Source of the DNA: Adlercreutzia wanghongyangiae | Lineage (GTDB): Bacteria > Actinomycetota > Coriobacteriia > Coriobacteriales > Eggerthellaceae | Length of the DNA: 64,000 nt | Reading direction: 5' to 3' | NCBI RefSeq assembly: GCF_035989245.1 | Contig: NZ_JAYMFF010000009.1 | Location: forward strand, 186,001 to 250,000 | Shown here: positions 44,201 to 53,943 of the stretch, in pieces | How positions within the stretch are numbered: position 1 is the stretch's first letter | Layout of the letters: each line of letters begins with the position of its first letter | Notes under the pieces: generated by a model | The model's input: only the letters and a program-made list of their open reading frames with translations | Databases searched by the model: none | What the model was told of the DNA's origin: nothing | Position numbers and translations under genes: made by a program

Positions 44201-46534
44201 CACGTGGTGTCGATGCGCTACCTGCCGCCCGACGAGGCCCAGCAGAAGGCGGGCGCGCCCGCGAACTACCTGGCCAGCGCGAGCCCGGCCGACGATCCCG
44301 ATGCCGCTCCCAAGGTGGAGGTAAGCGTGAAGCCCGTGGATCCCGCGGTGAACGTGACGGGCGAGCCCGATCCCGACTGCACCGACCCGGACTTCCCCGC
44401 CCCCGAGGTGCAGACGAAACCGGGCGAGGCTACCGACCCGGACAATCCCGAGGGCGGCAAAACCTACCGCGGCACCATCACAACCACCTGGGGCGCGGCC
44501 AGTGACGACAACCCGCACCCGGGCCGCGTGGTGCTGACGGTGAAGACCGAGTCGACGGCCCCCATCAGCGTGACCGATGCCAGCGGCAACGTGTTCACCG
44601 CCGATTTCGTCCGGGACGCCGACGGCAACCCCGTGCGCGACGCCGACGGCTCCTACACGCTGGTGCTGGACCCCACGGCCGTGGGCCGCGGCGAGCTCAC
44701 CTTCAGGCAGGAGCCCAACGGGGTTTACACGGGCACCACCTGGGTGTACGACGTGATCGTGAACCCCGACGCCAGCGTGGCGCCCGCGCCGACGCTGGCC
44801 AAGAGGGCCGAGAACCTGACGCACCCTGACGGGCCCACCCAGCCCGGCGACCGCATCCGCTACACCGTCACGGCGTCGAACGGGGCCAAGGGGTCGCTGT
44901 GGACCGACGTGGTTCTGACCGACCCGCTGCCCGCGTGCCTGCAGCTGGACGAGGGCAGCGTGCGGCTGGGCAACCCGACGGCGGGCATCGCGGACCTGGC
45001 CCTGACCAAGGCGCCCCTGGCCGGCGCGGGCGACGTGGGGAAGTTCTCGGTGTCGGCCCCCGGAGCCGACGGGCGGTGCGTGCTGACGGTGCCCGCGGGG
45101 AACGTGGCGGGAGGATCGGCGGCCGTGGCGACCTTCGAGTGCACGGTGCGCGCTGACGCGGCTGGTGCCGGGGCCGGGGCGGCCGACCTGGCGAACGTGG
45201 CCTCGGCGACGGGGACGCGCCCCGACCCGGCCGATCCGGACGTTCCCATGCCCGACCCCGGCGATCCCGGACGCCCCCTGCCCGTGAATCCCGACAACAC
45301 CCCGCCGGCAACGCCGCCCGGCGGCGGCAAGGTGCTGCCCGCCGACCCCGACCCGCGCATCGAGAAGGCCGTGGAGAACGTCACGGCGCCCGACGCGAAG
45401 GTGACGCGCCTCGGCGACGTGCTGCGCTACACCGTGACCCTCTGGAACGCCGGCGCCGCCAATAGCTGCCTGGTAGACGCCGTGGTGAGCGATCCCCTGC
45501 CCGTGGGGATCGAGCCAGTGGCGGGCACCTTGCGCCTGTCGGTGAACGACGGCAAGCCCGTCGCGGTTCCCGACTCCGCCTACGACGCGGCCAGCCGCAC
45601 CATCGCCGTCACCTGCGGCGACCTGTGGGGCGGAGGGCGGGCCGTGCTCACCTTCGACGCCACCGTGACAGCGGCGGCGCTCGGCCAGGACGCGGGCAAC
45701 GTGGCGCAGCTGCACGGGAAGGTGCCCTCGAAGGACCCGTCGGCAACGCCCGCGAACCCCGATCCGGGGAAGCCGGCCGACCCGCCCGAGACGAACCCTG
45801 TGGCCAGCACGCCGCCCGCCGAGCCCGCGCCCGTCATCCCCAACGACCCTGAGGAGGGCGACGTGTCCATCGGGAAGACCGCGGAGAACACGAGCCGGGG
45901 CGACGGGACCACCCATGTGGGCGACACCGTGCGCTACGAGGTGGTGCTGCGCGTTAATGCGCCGGGCACCGGCTGGATGGACGCCGTGATCCGCGACGAC
46001 GTGCCGGAGGGGCTCGAGCCCGTGAGCGGCACCATCCGCCTGACGCTGCCCGGAGGCGCCGAGGCCGCCGTGGGCGACGCGGCCTACGACCCGGCGACCC
46101 GCGTGCTGGCGGTGGCCGTCGGCCACCTCCACGGCGGGCAGGAGGCGATCCTCGCCTTCGACGCGCTGGTAACGGAGGCCGCCGTGGGCGCCGACATCGG
46201 CAACGTGGCCGTCGGCTACGGCACGCCGCCCTCCGCGTGGGACCCCGACGGGGAGTCGCCCGAACCCGGCGCGCCCTTCGACCCGCCGGGCGGCTGGGAC
46301 AGCTGGGAGGAGGGGCGCGGCAAGGTCGTCTCCGACCCGGCCTACCCGCCGGGGACCGACAAGCTGGGCGGGGTGCTGCCCGGCGACGAGGGCGACAAGC
46401 GGCGCACCACCATCGCCCACAAGCTCGCCCAGACCGGCGACGCCCTGGCCGCCCTCGCCGGCATCGCGCTGGCCGCCGCCCTGGCCGCCGCGGCCCTGGC
46501 CCTGGCCGCCCGCCGCCGGCGCCGGACGCGGTAA
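41266..46534 (+). CDS. Giant LAxTG-anchored surface protein, frame broken at poly-C (OFF phase?)
   Basis: The ATG at 41266 (GAAGGAG upstream) opens a clear signal peptide (MRAKRRGSLLRCALAAVLAC ... AAAFA). In the sequence as given, translation stops at 41413-41415 after 49 residues because of a nine-C run at 41384-41392; eight or eleven C would restore one frame to 46534 (about 1755 residues). The restored protein has a Ser/Thr/Ala/Pro-rich linker, a Gly-rich beta-helix-like region (about 375-600), beta domains, three DUF11-type repeats starting near 1175, 1362 and 1531 (RAENLTHPD, AVENVTAPD, TAENTSRGD), and a C-terminal sorting signal LAQTG, hydrophobic helix and Arg tail. It is probably an adhesin. 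No sortase gene is in the window. Confidence 0.85.
41384..41392 (+). repeat. Poly-C(9) tract in the surface-protein gene
   Basis: Nine consecutive C just after the signal-peptide codons. This length is prone to slipped-strand change and sets the reading frame of the 5.2-kb downstream coding region. Confidence 0.95.
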
Positions 46535-46560
46535 GGCCGACGGGGCAGGTTCGGGTTGCG

Positions 46561-46890
46561 GGCGGGCTGAAGCCCGCCCCTACGGGGGCGTGGGCGCTGC
46601 GGGTTGTCGTGGGCGCATCTAGCCCGGTCTTCGTAGGGGGCGGCTTCAGCCGCCCCGCCGGAAGAGGCAGAGCCCCTTCCCCACGGGGCGCTGCGAGCGC
46701 CAGGCTGGGCGGGCGGGCTGAAGCCCGCCCCTACGGGGGCGTGGGCGCTGCGGGTTGTCGTGGGCGCATCTAGCCCGGTCTTCGTAGGGGGCGGCTTCAG
46801 CCGCCCCGCCGGAAGAGGCAGAGCCCCTTCCCCACGGGGCGCTGCGAGCGCCAGGCTGGGCGGGCGGGCTGAAGCCCGCCCCTACGGGGC
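46561..46890. repeat. 151-bp tandem duplication carrying REP-like palindromes (2.2 copies)
   Basis: GGCGGGCTGAAGCCCGCCCC begins at 46561, 46712 and 46863, exactly 151 bp apart. Each unit holds two palindromes, GGGCGGGCTGAAGCCCGCCC-type and GGGGCGGCTTCAGCCGCCCC-type (quoted as GGCGGCTTCAGCCGCC). The gap 46535-46999 has no gene. Confidence 0.95.
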
Positions 46891-46937
46891 GATGCTGGAG
46901 TTTTTTTGGGGGAGGAATCCCTCGCCCTTCCCTTCCG

Positions 46938-46969
46938 TAAACGCGAGAAAGGGCCCTTATGGGCCCTTT
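46938..46969 (-). terminator. Terminator after valS
   Basis: AAAGGGCCC / GGGCCCTTT with a four-base loop, then CTCGCGTTT on the minus strand. It lies about 30 bases after the valS stop. Confidence 0.85.
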
Positions 46970-46999
46970 CCATGCATTAACTCAAAAAGAACTGGTTCC

Positions 47000-49675
47000 C
47001 TATCCCAACTCGGACAGCTGGGTCTCGATGCGGGCCAGCTTGTCGGTGAGATCGGCCAGCTTGGCCTTGTCCTTCTCTACGATCTCGGGCGCGGCCTTCG
47101 CCAAAAAGCCCGGGTTCGACAGCTTCTTCTCGAACTTGGCGGCGTCCTTGGCCAGAGCGTCGCGCTCCTTGGCGAGACGGGCGCGCTCGGCGTCGAAGTC
47201 TACATGGCCCGCCAGCACCACGTACACTTCAAGACCGCTGCCCAGTACCACGGCGCTCTCGGCGGGCTTGGAAGCCTCCACGGCCACGTCGAGCTCCTCC
47301 ACGTTGGCCAGCTGAGCCACCAGGTGCGCCTGGGCCAGCAGCAGGGCCGCATCGCCCTCGTCGGCCACCTTCACGGCCACCGGCAGCGCCACCTTCGGCG
47401 AGATGCCGTAACGCGAACGCGTGCTGCGCACCGCGCCCACCACCTCGCACACCATGGCGATGGCGCGCTCGGAATCCTCGTCCACGAAGCGGGCGAGCTG
47501 GGCGGCATCGGGCCACGCGGCCACAATGAGCATGGGCGCATCATCGGCGTCGCGCGGCAGCTCGCCGTACACCTCCTCGGTGATGAACGGCATGATGGGA
47601 TGCAGCAGGCGCAGGATCTGTCCCAGCACGAACACCAGGTTCCGTTGGCAGGCAACCCGATCGGCCGGGTCGGCACCCTCGCCCAAGCGCGCCTTCGAGA
47701 ACTCGATGTACCAGTCGCAGAACTCGTTCCACACGAAGCTGTACAGCTCGCGGGTGATCTCGCCGAACTCGAAGTTGTCGTAGGCAGCATCCACCGCCGC
47801 CACGATCTTCGCCAAGCGCGAGAAAATCCAACGGTCGGCCGGGGTAACGGGCTCGGGCGCGCCGGGCTCGTAACCGTCCAGATTCATCAGCACAAAGCGG
47901 CTCGCATTCTTCACCTTGTTGGCGAAGTTGCGGGAGCTTTCCAGCTTGGCCTCGTTGAACTTCATGTCCTGAGCACCGGTCACCTGCATGAGCAGGCCGT
48001 ATCTCATGCCATCGGCGCCGTAGTCCTCCATGAGGCGCAGCGGGTCCACGCCGTTGCCGCGGCTCTTCGACATGGGCTTGCCATCGGCGGCCATCACCGT
48101 GGGATGGATGATGACATCCTCGAAGGGGATGGTGTCGTCGCAGCAGTACATGGAGGCCATCACCATGCGAGCGACCCACAGGCCCATGATGTCGCGGGCC
48201 GTGGAGAGCACTTGCGTCGGGTAGGCGGCGCGCATCTCGGGCGCATCCATACCCTCTTCCGTCCAGCCCATGGTGGCAAAGGGCCACAGCTGGCTGGAAA
48301 ACCAGGTGTCCAGCACGTCGTCGTCCTGACGCACCGGCGCGCCGCACTGCGGGCACACCTCCAGCTCGTCCACCGAGGCGTCCTCCCAGCCGCAGGCATC
48401 GCAGTAGAACATGGGGATGCGGTGGCCCCACCACAGCTGGCGGGAGATGCACCAGTCTTTCAGGTTGGCGAGCCAGTCCAGGTACACCTGACGCCAACGG
48501 GCCGGATGGAACTGGATGGAGCCGTCCTCCACCACGCGGGCCGCGGCCTCCTTCAGGGCGTCCACGGCCACGAACCACTGCTCGGACTCCCAGGGCTCCA
48601 GCTTGGTGTGGCAGCGGTAGCAGGTCATGACGGAGTGGTCGTGGTCCTCCACGTGGTCGAGCAGGCCCAGCTCTTCGAAGGCGGCCACAACGGCCTCGCG
48701 GGCCTCGTCGCGGTCCATGCCCGAGAACTTCCCGTAACCTTCCACCACATGCGCCGTCTCGTCGAAGATGTTGATGCGGGGAAGGCCGGCGCGTTCGCCC
48801 ATGGCCCAGTCGTTGGGGTCGTGGGAGGGGGTCACCTTCACGCATCCCGTGCCGAACTCGGTGTCCACGTGCCAGTCGGCGAAGATGGGAATCTCGCGGT
48901 CCACGAGCGGCAGCTTCACCGTCTTGCCGACGAGATGCCCGAAGCGCTCGTCCTTGGGGTTCACGGCAACGCCGGTATCTCCCAGCATGGTCTCGGGGCG
49001 CGTGGTGGCCACCACCAGGTACTCCAGACCGTCCACCGGCTCGGTCAGCGGGTAGCGCAGGTACCACAGATGCCCCGGCTCGTCCACATACTCGGCCTCG
49101 TCGTCGGCGATGGCCGTGGTGCAGCTGGGACACCAGTTCACGATGCGCTTGCCGCGGTAGATGATGCCCTCGTGGTACCAGTCGGTGAACAGCTTCCGCA
49201 CGGCGCGCACGTAGGCGGGCTCCAGGGTGAAGTGCTCGTCGTCGTAGTCGCAGGAGCAGCCCATGCCCTTGATCTGGTTCACGATGGTGGTGCCGTACTC
49301 CTCGCGCCACTTGTAGCATTCCTCGACGAAAGCCTCGCGCCCGATCTCCAGTCGGGAAATGCCCTGCTCGGCCAGACGCTTGTCCACCTTCGTCTGGGTG
49401 GAGATGCCGGCGTGGTCGGTGCCGATGATCCAGCGCGTCTGGAAACCGCGCATACGGGCGCGGCGGATGCAGGCGTCCTGGATGGTGTCGTTCAGGGCAT
49501 GGCCCATATGCAGCACGCCGGTGATGTTCGGCGGCGGGATGACGATGGTGTAGCTCTCATCGGCATGCTCGCCGAAGCCCGGCGTGCGCTGGAAGTAGCC
49601 GGCATCCTTCCACGCCTGGAAGATGGGGCGCTCCATGGCGGCGTAATCGGTGCCCTTCTTCTTGTCCTCTGCCAT
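47000..49675 (-). CDS. valS: Valine-tRNA ligase
   Basis: An 891-residue class I synthetase. The HIGH-type motif is in PPPNITGVLHMGHALND (about 47-63), the editing domain has ATTRPETMLGDTGVAVNP, the KMSKS-type motif is GKPMSKSRGNG, and a C-terminal coiled coil (FDAERARLAKERDALAKDAA) completes the valine-specific architecture. Two zinc-binding Cys sets occur (NWCPSCTTAIAD; CDACGW...CPQCGAP). Start ATG 49675. It follows clpX after a terminator, so it may have its own promoter. Confidence 0.97.
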   Translation of the reverse strand: MAEDKKKGTDYAAMERPIFQAWKDAGYFQRTPGFGEHADESYTIVIPPPNITGVLHMGHALNDTIQDACIRRARMRGFQTRWIIGTDHAGISTQTKVDKRLAEQGISRLEIGREAFVEECYKWREEYGTTIVNQIKGMGCSCDYDDEHFTLEPAYVRAVRKLFTDWYHEGIIYRGKRIVNWCPSCTTAIADDEAEYVDEPGHLWYLRYPLTEPVDGLEYLVVATTRPETMLGDTGVAVNPKDERFGHLVGKTVKLPLVDREIPIFADWHVDTEFGTGCVKVTPSHDPNDWAMGERAGLPRINIFDETAHVVEGYGKFSGMDRDEAREAVVAAFEELGLLDHVEDHDHSVMTCYRCHTKLEPWESEQWFVAVDALKEAAARVVEDGSIQFHPARWRQVYLDWLANLKDWCISRQLWWGHRIPMFYCDACGWEDASVDELEVCPQCGAPVRQDDDVLDTWFSSQLWPFATMGWTEEGMDAPEMRAAYPTQVLSTARDIMGLWVARMVMASMYCCDDTIPFEDVIIHPTVMAADGKPMSKSRGNGVDPLRLMEDYGADGMRYGLLMQVTGAQDMKFNEAKLESSRNFANKVKNASRFVLMNLDGYEPGAPEPVTPADRWIFSRLAKIVAAVDAAYDNFEFGEITRELYSFVWNEFCDWYIEFSKARLGEGADPADRVACQRNLVFVLGQILRLLHPIMPFITEEVYGELPRDADDAPMLIVAAWPDAAQLARFVDEDSERAIAMVCEVVGAVRSTRSRYGISPKVALPVAVKVADEGDAALLLAQAHLVAQLANVEELDVAVEASKPAESAVVLGSGLEVYVVLAGHVDFDAERARLAKERDALAKDAAKFEKKLSNPGFLAKAAPEIVEKDKAKLADLTDKLARIETQLSELG

Positions 49676-49714
49676 CGGTTCTGCAACCTCGCTTTCCCTG
49701 GAACGAACGAATGA

Positions 49715-49744
49715 AGACGGGCGGCACGGAATCGCCGCCCGTCT
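49715..49744 (-). terminator. Terminator after clpX
   Basis: AGACGGGCGGC / GCCGCCCGTCT, an 11-bp perfect stem, followed on the minus strand by TCATTCGTTCG. It lies between clpX and valS. Confidence 0.75.
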
Positions 49745-49786
49745 CGGTTACCTTATCGGGGATTATCTCACAGTACGGGCCCGCAT

Positions 49787-51187
49787 CTAGGCAGAACGGG
49801 CCTCGCGGGCATGGGCGCCCTCGCGCGGAACGATGGCCGGCCGCGTGTCGCCGGCGATGTCGCTCGCCCGCACGGTCACCTGCGAGGGACCGTTGAACTC
49901 GGGCAGGTCGTACATCACGTCCATCAGCACGCGCTCGCAAATGGAGCGCAGGCCGCGGGCGCCGGTACCGTGTTCCACGGCCTCGTGCGCGATGGCCGTG
50001 AGCGCCGCGTCCTCGAACACCAGGCGCGCGTCCTCGAACTCGAACATGCGCGTGTACTGCTTCACCAGCGCGTTCTTCGGCTCCACCAGAATGCGCACCA
50101 GGTCTTCCTCGGACAGCTCGTTCAGCGAGGTGATGACCGGGATGCGGCCCACGAACTCGGGAATCATGCCGTACTTGTTCAGATCTTCGGGCAGCACCTG
50201 GTGCAAAAGCTCGGCCTCCGATTCCTTCTTGGAGGCGGCCAGCTCGCTGGCGAAGCCCAGAGACGTGGTGCCTACGCGCTGGGCCACGATGTCGGCCAGA
50301 CCCACGAAGGCGCCGCCCAGAATGAAAAGGATGTTCGTGGTGTCGATGGGAATGAGCTCCTGCTGGGGGTGCTTGCGGCCGCCCTGGGGCGGCACAGAGG
50401 CCTCGCAGCCCTCCACGATCTTCAGCAGGGCCTGCTGCACGCCCTCGCCCGACACATCGCGGGTGATGGACAGGTTCTCGGCCTTGCGGGCGATCTTGTC
50501 GATCTCGTCGATGTAGATGATGCCGATCTCGGCGCGAGGCACCTCGAAGTCGGCGGCGGTGATGAGCTTCAGCAGGATGTTCTCCACGTCCTCGCCCACA
50601 TATCCCGCCTCGGTGAGCGTGGTGGCGTCGGCGATGGCGAAGGGCACCTGCAGCGTGCGAGCCAGCGTTTGGGCCAGGAGCGTCTTGCCCGAGCCCGTGG
50701 GGCCGATGAGCATGATGTTGCTCTTGGCCAGCTCCACGTCGCCCTCGGCGGCCGCGGCCCCCATGGAGATGCGCTTGTAATGGTTGTACACGGCCACGGA
50801 CAGGGCGCGCTTGGCCTCCTCCTGCCCCACCACGTGCTCGGAAAGCCGCGCGTACAGCTCGTGGGGCGTGGGCAGGTCGCCCAGCACCTCGGCCGGGCTG
50901 GGCGCGTTATCGTCGATGGGGCTCGCATCGCGCTGCAGCTGGGCCTCGGGAGGGTTGCCCCAACGACCGGCGCGCTGGGCGTCGTCGTCCATCATCTCGA
51001 ACTCCTGGGCCATGGAGAAACCCAGATCGCGCATCATGGCATCGGCGCACACCGAGATGCACTCGTCGCAGATGTAGATGCCGTTCGGACCGGAGATCAT
51101 GGCGTTCACCTGGTCGGGCGTCTTGCCGCAGAACGCGCAGAAGTAGTTGTCCTCGGGCGGGTTGTAGTCGGTATGGCGGTGGTTCAT
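49787..51187 (-). CDS. clpX: ATP-dependent Clp protease, ATPase subunit ClpX
   Basis: A 466-residue AAA+ unfoldase for ClpP. The N-terminal zinc-binding domain has Cys17, Cys20, Cys40 and Cys43 (FCAFCGK ... CDEC). Walker A is GPTGSGKT and Walker B IIYIDEIDKIA. The pore loop region GYVGEDVE, the ClpP-contacting LGF tripeptide in TSLGFASE, and the sensor GARGLRS are present. An extra loop of about 40 residues between the zinc domain and the ATPase (AQEFEMMDDDAQRAGRW onwards) is acidic. Start ATG 51187, seven bases from the clpP stop, in the usual clpP-clpX order. Confidence 0.97.
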   Translation of the reverse strand: MNHRHTDYNPPEDNYFCAFCGKTPDQVNAMISGPNGIYICDECISVCADAMMRDLGFSMAQEFEMMDDDAQRAGRWGNPPEAQLQRDASPIDDNAPSPAEVLGDLPTPHELYARLSEHVVGQEEAKRALSVAVYNHYKRISMGAAAAEGDVELAKSNIMLIGPTGSGKTLLAQTLARTLQVPFAIADATTLTEAGYVGEDVENILLKLITAADFEVPRAEIGIIYIDEIDKIARKAENLSITRDVSGEGVQQALLKIVEGCEASVPPQGGRKHPQQELIPIDTTNILFILGGAFVGLADIVAQRVGTTSLGFASELAASKKESEAELLHQVLPEDLNKYGMIPEFVGRIPVITSLNELSEEDLVRILVEPKNALVKQYTRMFEFEDARLVFEDAALTAIAHEAVEHGTGARGLRSICERVLMDVMYDLPEFNGPSQVTVRASDIAGDTRPAIVPREGAHAREARSA

Positions 51188-51193
51188 GGTTTC

Positions 51194-51826
51194 CTATTCG
51201 CTCTTCTTCTGGCCGGGCATGGCGCCGTGGTGGTAGATGATCTCGTCCACCAGGCCGTACTCCTTGGCCTCCTCGGCGGTCATGTAGTTGTCGCGCTCGG
51301 TATCCAGCTGGATGCGCTCGATGGACTGGCCGGTGTTCTCGGACAGAATCTTGTTCAGGCGCTTGCGGGTCTTCAGCATGAAATCGGCCACGATGGCGAT
51401 TTCGGTCTGCTGGCCCTGGGCGCCGCCCAGAGGCTGGTGGATGAGCACCATGGAGTTCGGCAGCACGAAACGCTTGCCCTTGGTGCCCGACGACAGCAGC
51501 ACGGCGGCCATGGAGGCGCACTCGCCGATGCAGATGGTGGACACGTCGCACTTGATGAAGTTCATGGTATCCAGAATGCCCAGACCGGCCGTGACGGAGC
51601 CGCCCGGGGAATTGATGTACAGCGAGATGTCCTTGTCGGGATCGGTGGCCTCCAGATGCAGCAGCTGGGCCACCACCGAGTTGGCCACGTGGTCGTCGAT
51701 CTGCTCGCCCAAAAAGATGATGCGGTCGTTCAACAGGCGGCTGTAGATGTCGTAGCTGCGCTCGCCGCGGGGCGACTGCTCGATAACGTAGGGAATGAGG
51801 GCGTTGCTGACGCGTTCGATGCCCAT
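51194..51826 (-). CDS. clpP: ATP-dependent Clp protease, proteolytic subunit ClpP
   Basis: A 210-residue serine peptidase of the ClpXP complex. Catalytic Ser in ECASMAAVLLSSG, His in NSMVLIHQPLGG, and Asp in DTERDNYM are all present. ATG 51826 (AGAGG upstream) gives the standard N-terminus with a short propeptide; a longer reading has no ribosome site. It is the second gene of tig-clpP-clpX; the 308-bp gap to tig contains repeat copy 4. Confidence 0.97.
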   Translation of the reverse strand: MGIERVSNALIPYVIEQSPRGERSYDIYSRLLNDRIIFLGEQIDDHVANSVVAQLLHLEATDPDKDISLYINSPGGSVTAGLGILDTMNFIKCDVSTICIGECASMAAVLLSSGTKGKRFVLPNSMVLIHQPLGGAQGQQTEIAIVADFMLKTRKRLNKILSENTGQSIERIQLDTERDNYMTAEEAKEYGLVDEIIYHHGAMPGQKKSE

Positions 51827-51959
51827 AGGTGCCTCTCTTTCGCAAATAGGGCCGCGCTCAGGCGGCCTGTCCATAGTTCAGAACCATATTGCTATACATC
51901 CGTTCGCAATGCAAGCGAAACGCGCAAATGAACACAGCAGCGACCCTCCAGGATCGGGA

Positions 51960-52061
51960 GTGCGGGATGCCTTGACCGAGCGAGTTCCGCACGAGCCGAA
52001 CATGACTTAACGTCATGTTCGTGCGAGCAGGACTGTTTGAGCGAATCAAGGTATCCCGCAC
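51960..52061. repeat. Covarying palindromic element, copy 4 (family A)
   Basis: Outer arms GTGCGGGATGCCTTGA / TCAAGGTATCCCGCAC; central stem CGAACATGAC / GTCATGTTCG. Both stem sequences differ from those of the other copies, yet pair well. The conserved strands CGAGCGAGTTCCGCA and GCAGGACTGTTTGAGCG are retained. It lies between tig and clpP. Confidence 0.85.
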
Positions 52062-52085
52062 CTTCCCCCACGAGAGCCGCAACAG

Positions 52086-52111
52086 AAAGGGCGGGGTCTC
52101 CCCCGCCCTTT
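52086..52111 (-). terminator. Terminator after tig
   Basis: AAAGGGCGGGG / CCCCGCCCTTT, an 11-bp stem with a four-base loop, then CTGTTGC on the minus strand. It lies 23 bases after the tig stop. Confidence 0.85.
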
Positions 52112-52134
52112 ACGACTTCGTTCAGCGCCCGATG

Positions 52135-53547
52135 CTACTCGGCGGCTTCCTCGGCCGCGGGCTCGGCGTCGGCCTTTTTGGCAGCCTTCTTCTTCGCCGG
52201 CTTCTTGGCAGCCTTTTTCTCAGCAGCAGCCTGGGCGGCGAAATCCACCTCAGTCACGCTCGCGTTCTCCATCAGGTCCTCGATGGCCTTCTGGCGCAGC
52301 AGACCCGTGCGGATGAGGTGCAGACGGCCCGCGTCGCGCCACTCCTGCTCCAGGGCCGCGGGATCCTCCACACCGGTCTTGGCGAACTCGGCGGAGATGT
52401 CCTCGTCGGTGACCTCCATGCCAGCGTGACGGGCCCAAGCCTCAAGGGCGAGCTCTTCCTTCACGTGATCGGCGGACTGGGCCTTCAGGTCGGCCTTGAA
52501 CTGGTCGGCCGTGATGTCCTGGCTGGCCAGATAGGCGTCGAAGGTCATGCCGGCGCGCTGCATCTGGGTGAAGAAGTCCTGCAGCAGCGAGGTCTCGGCC
52601 TCGTTCACCAGAGCCTCGGGAGCATCGCCCTCGAAGCGCTCCAGCAGCTGGGCCATGATGGCGTTCTCCTTGATGCGGGGCATCATAGAGGCCTTCTGCA
52701 TCGACAGCGACTGCTTGATCTGCTCGCGCATGTCGTCCACTGATTCGAAGCCCATGGTCTCCTTGGCCCACTCGTCGGTGATCTCGGGAGCGGCCTTCTT
52801 CTTCACCACGTTGCAGGTAACCTCGAAGGCAACCGGCTTGCCGGCCTGATCGGCCAGCAGCACGGCGGTCTCGTCGGCGGGCACCTCCAGGGTGAACTCC
52901 TTGGTCTGGCCCTTCTTCATGCCCATGATCTCGGCGTCGAAGGCCTCGGACAGCATGCCGGTGCCCGGGCCGTACAGGCGCGACTCGCTGGTGATGGCGG
53001 CAATGTCGTTGCCGTCGGCGTCGGTGGCCTTGATGGTGAGGTCGGCGAAGTTCTCGGGCTTCATCTTCGTGGCCGCCGAGGCGTCCTCGTAGGTGGTGTA
53101 GTGCTCGGCCATGGCGTTCATCTGGTCTTCGATCTCAGCCTCGGTGGCGTCGGCGAAGGGGATCTCGATGGCCACGGCGTCGTAGTTGGAAAGCTCGGCG
53201 GCGGGGCGCAGCTCCACAGTGAAGGTGACCGTGTAGGGCTTGCCGGCGCACACCAGCTCGTTCTCCTCCATGGCCGGAGCGCCCATGGGGGCCAGCTTCT
53301 CGGCCTCGATGGCGGCCGGGTAGGCGCTGTTGATGACCTCGTCGGTCACCGTGGCCAACACGGCCTCGGCGCCAAGCGCGTTATCGATGACCGGGCGCGG
53401 GGCCTTGCCCTTGCGGAAGCCCGGGAAGTTGTACTTGCGAGCGAAGTCCTTGTAGGTCTTGTTGATGCGGCCATCGATATCGGCGGCATCGATGGTGACC
53501 GTTACCTTGGCCTTATTGCCCTCAAGGGCCTCAACTTTTGTTTCCAC
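52135..53547 (-). CDS. tig: Trigger factor
   Basis: A 470-residue ribosome-bound chaperone and prolyl isomerase. The ribosome-docking loop is in NFPGFRKGKAPRPVID (GFRKGKAP). A divergent FKBP-like domain follows (MKPENFADLTIKATDADGND onwards), then the helical C-terminal domain. A Lys/Ala-rich tail (EKKAAKKPAKKKAAKKADAE) ends the protein. I prefer GTG 53547, which has GGAGGA at ideal spacing, over ATG 53562. First gene of tig-clpP-clpX. Confidence 0.94.
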   Translation of the reverse strand: METKVEALEGNKAKVTVTIDAADIDGRINKTYKDFARKYNFPGFRKGKAPRPVIDNALGAEAVLATVTDEVINSAYPAAIEAEKLAPMGAPAMEENELVCAGKPYTVTFTVELRPAAELSNYDAVAIEIPFADATEAEIEDQMNAMAEHYTTYEDASAATKMKPENFADLTIKATDADGNDIAAITSESRLYGPGTGMLSEAFDAEIMGMKKGQTKEFTLEVPADETAVLLADQAGKPVAFEVTCNVVKKKAAPEITDEWAKETMGFESVDDMREQIKQSLSMQKASMMPRIKENAIMAQLLERFEGDAPEALVNEAETSLLQDFFTQMQRAGMTFDAYLASQDITADQFKADLKAQSADHVKEELALEAWARHAGMEVTDEDISAEFAKTGVEDPAALEQEWRDAGRLHLIRTGLLRQKAIEDLMENASVTEVDFAAQAAAEKKAAKKPAKKKAAKKADAEPAAEEAAE

Positions 53548-53700
53548 GAATAATTCCTCCATCGTTTCCTAACACGGCGCGGAACCTGCGCCCGCGCAGA
53601 CACTTCCTCGGCGATCCGCCAGGCGGTTCTCCCGCGGAAGCGCACGGTTCGCTATTATGCCACAACCTCCACAGGCTGGCTACAACTCCCCGCGCCCGGA

Positions 53701-53733
53701 CACAAAAAAGGGACGCGGGATAACTCCCGCGCC
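53701..53733 (-). terminator. Terminator downstream of the four-helix membrane gene
   Basis: On the minus strand GGCGCGGGA / TCCCGCGTCC, then CTTTTTTGTG. It lies about 210 bases past the stop at 53944, beyond repeat copy 5. It probably also protects tig from read-through. Confidence 0.85.
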
Positions 53734-53791
53734 TCTGAGGGGGAATCGGTTATCGCGGAACGCGCGACTTTCCCTTGAGCCAGATAAAGCA

Positions 53792-53911
53792 GGCCGCGCC
53801 TGTGGGGAGGGGGTCCGCGCGGAGTTCCGCAGCGACTGAAACAGCCCAGTGGGGCCGTTCCACCAAGCGAGAACTGTCTGAGCACGGCACCTCCTCCCCG
53901 CAGGCGCGGCC
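53792..53911. repeat. Covarying palindromic element, copy 5 (family A)
   Basis: Outer arms GGCCGCGCCTGTGGGGAGG / CCTCCCCGCAGGCGCGGCC; central stem GAAACAGCCC / GGGGCCGTTCC. The core TCCGCGCGGAGTTCCGCAGC and AAGCGAGAACTGTCTGAGCA closely matches copy 3. It fills much of the 396-bp gap between tig and the membrane-protein gene. Confidence 0.85.
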
Positions 53912-53943
53912 GGAGAAGCAGGAGATGACGCAGGCCCCGCCCC

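Noticed and set aside
41306..46534. Starting the surface protein at TTG 41306
   Set aside because: There is no ribosome site, and the resulting N-terminus lacks a signal peptide. The ATG at 41266 has promoter, ribosome site and signal peptide, with the frame joined across the poly-C run.
46760..49714. A plus-strand open frame of 984 codons opposite valS
   Set aside because: It is antisense to a complete valS with all motifs. It is rich in His, Gly and Val from high-GC codon mirroring and has no domain of its own.
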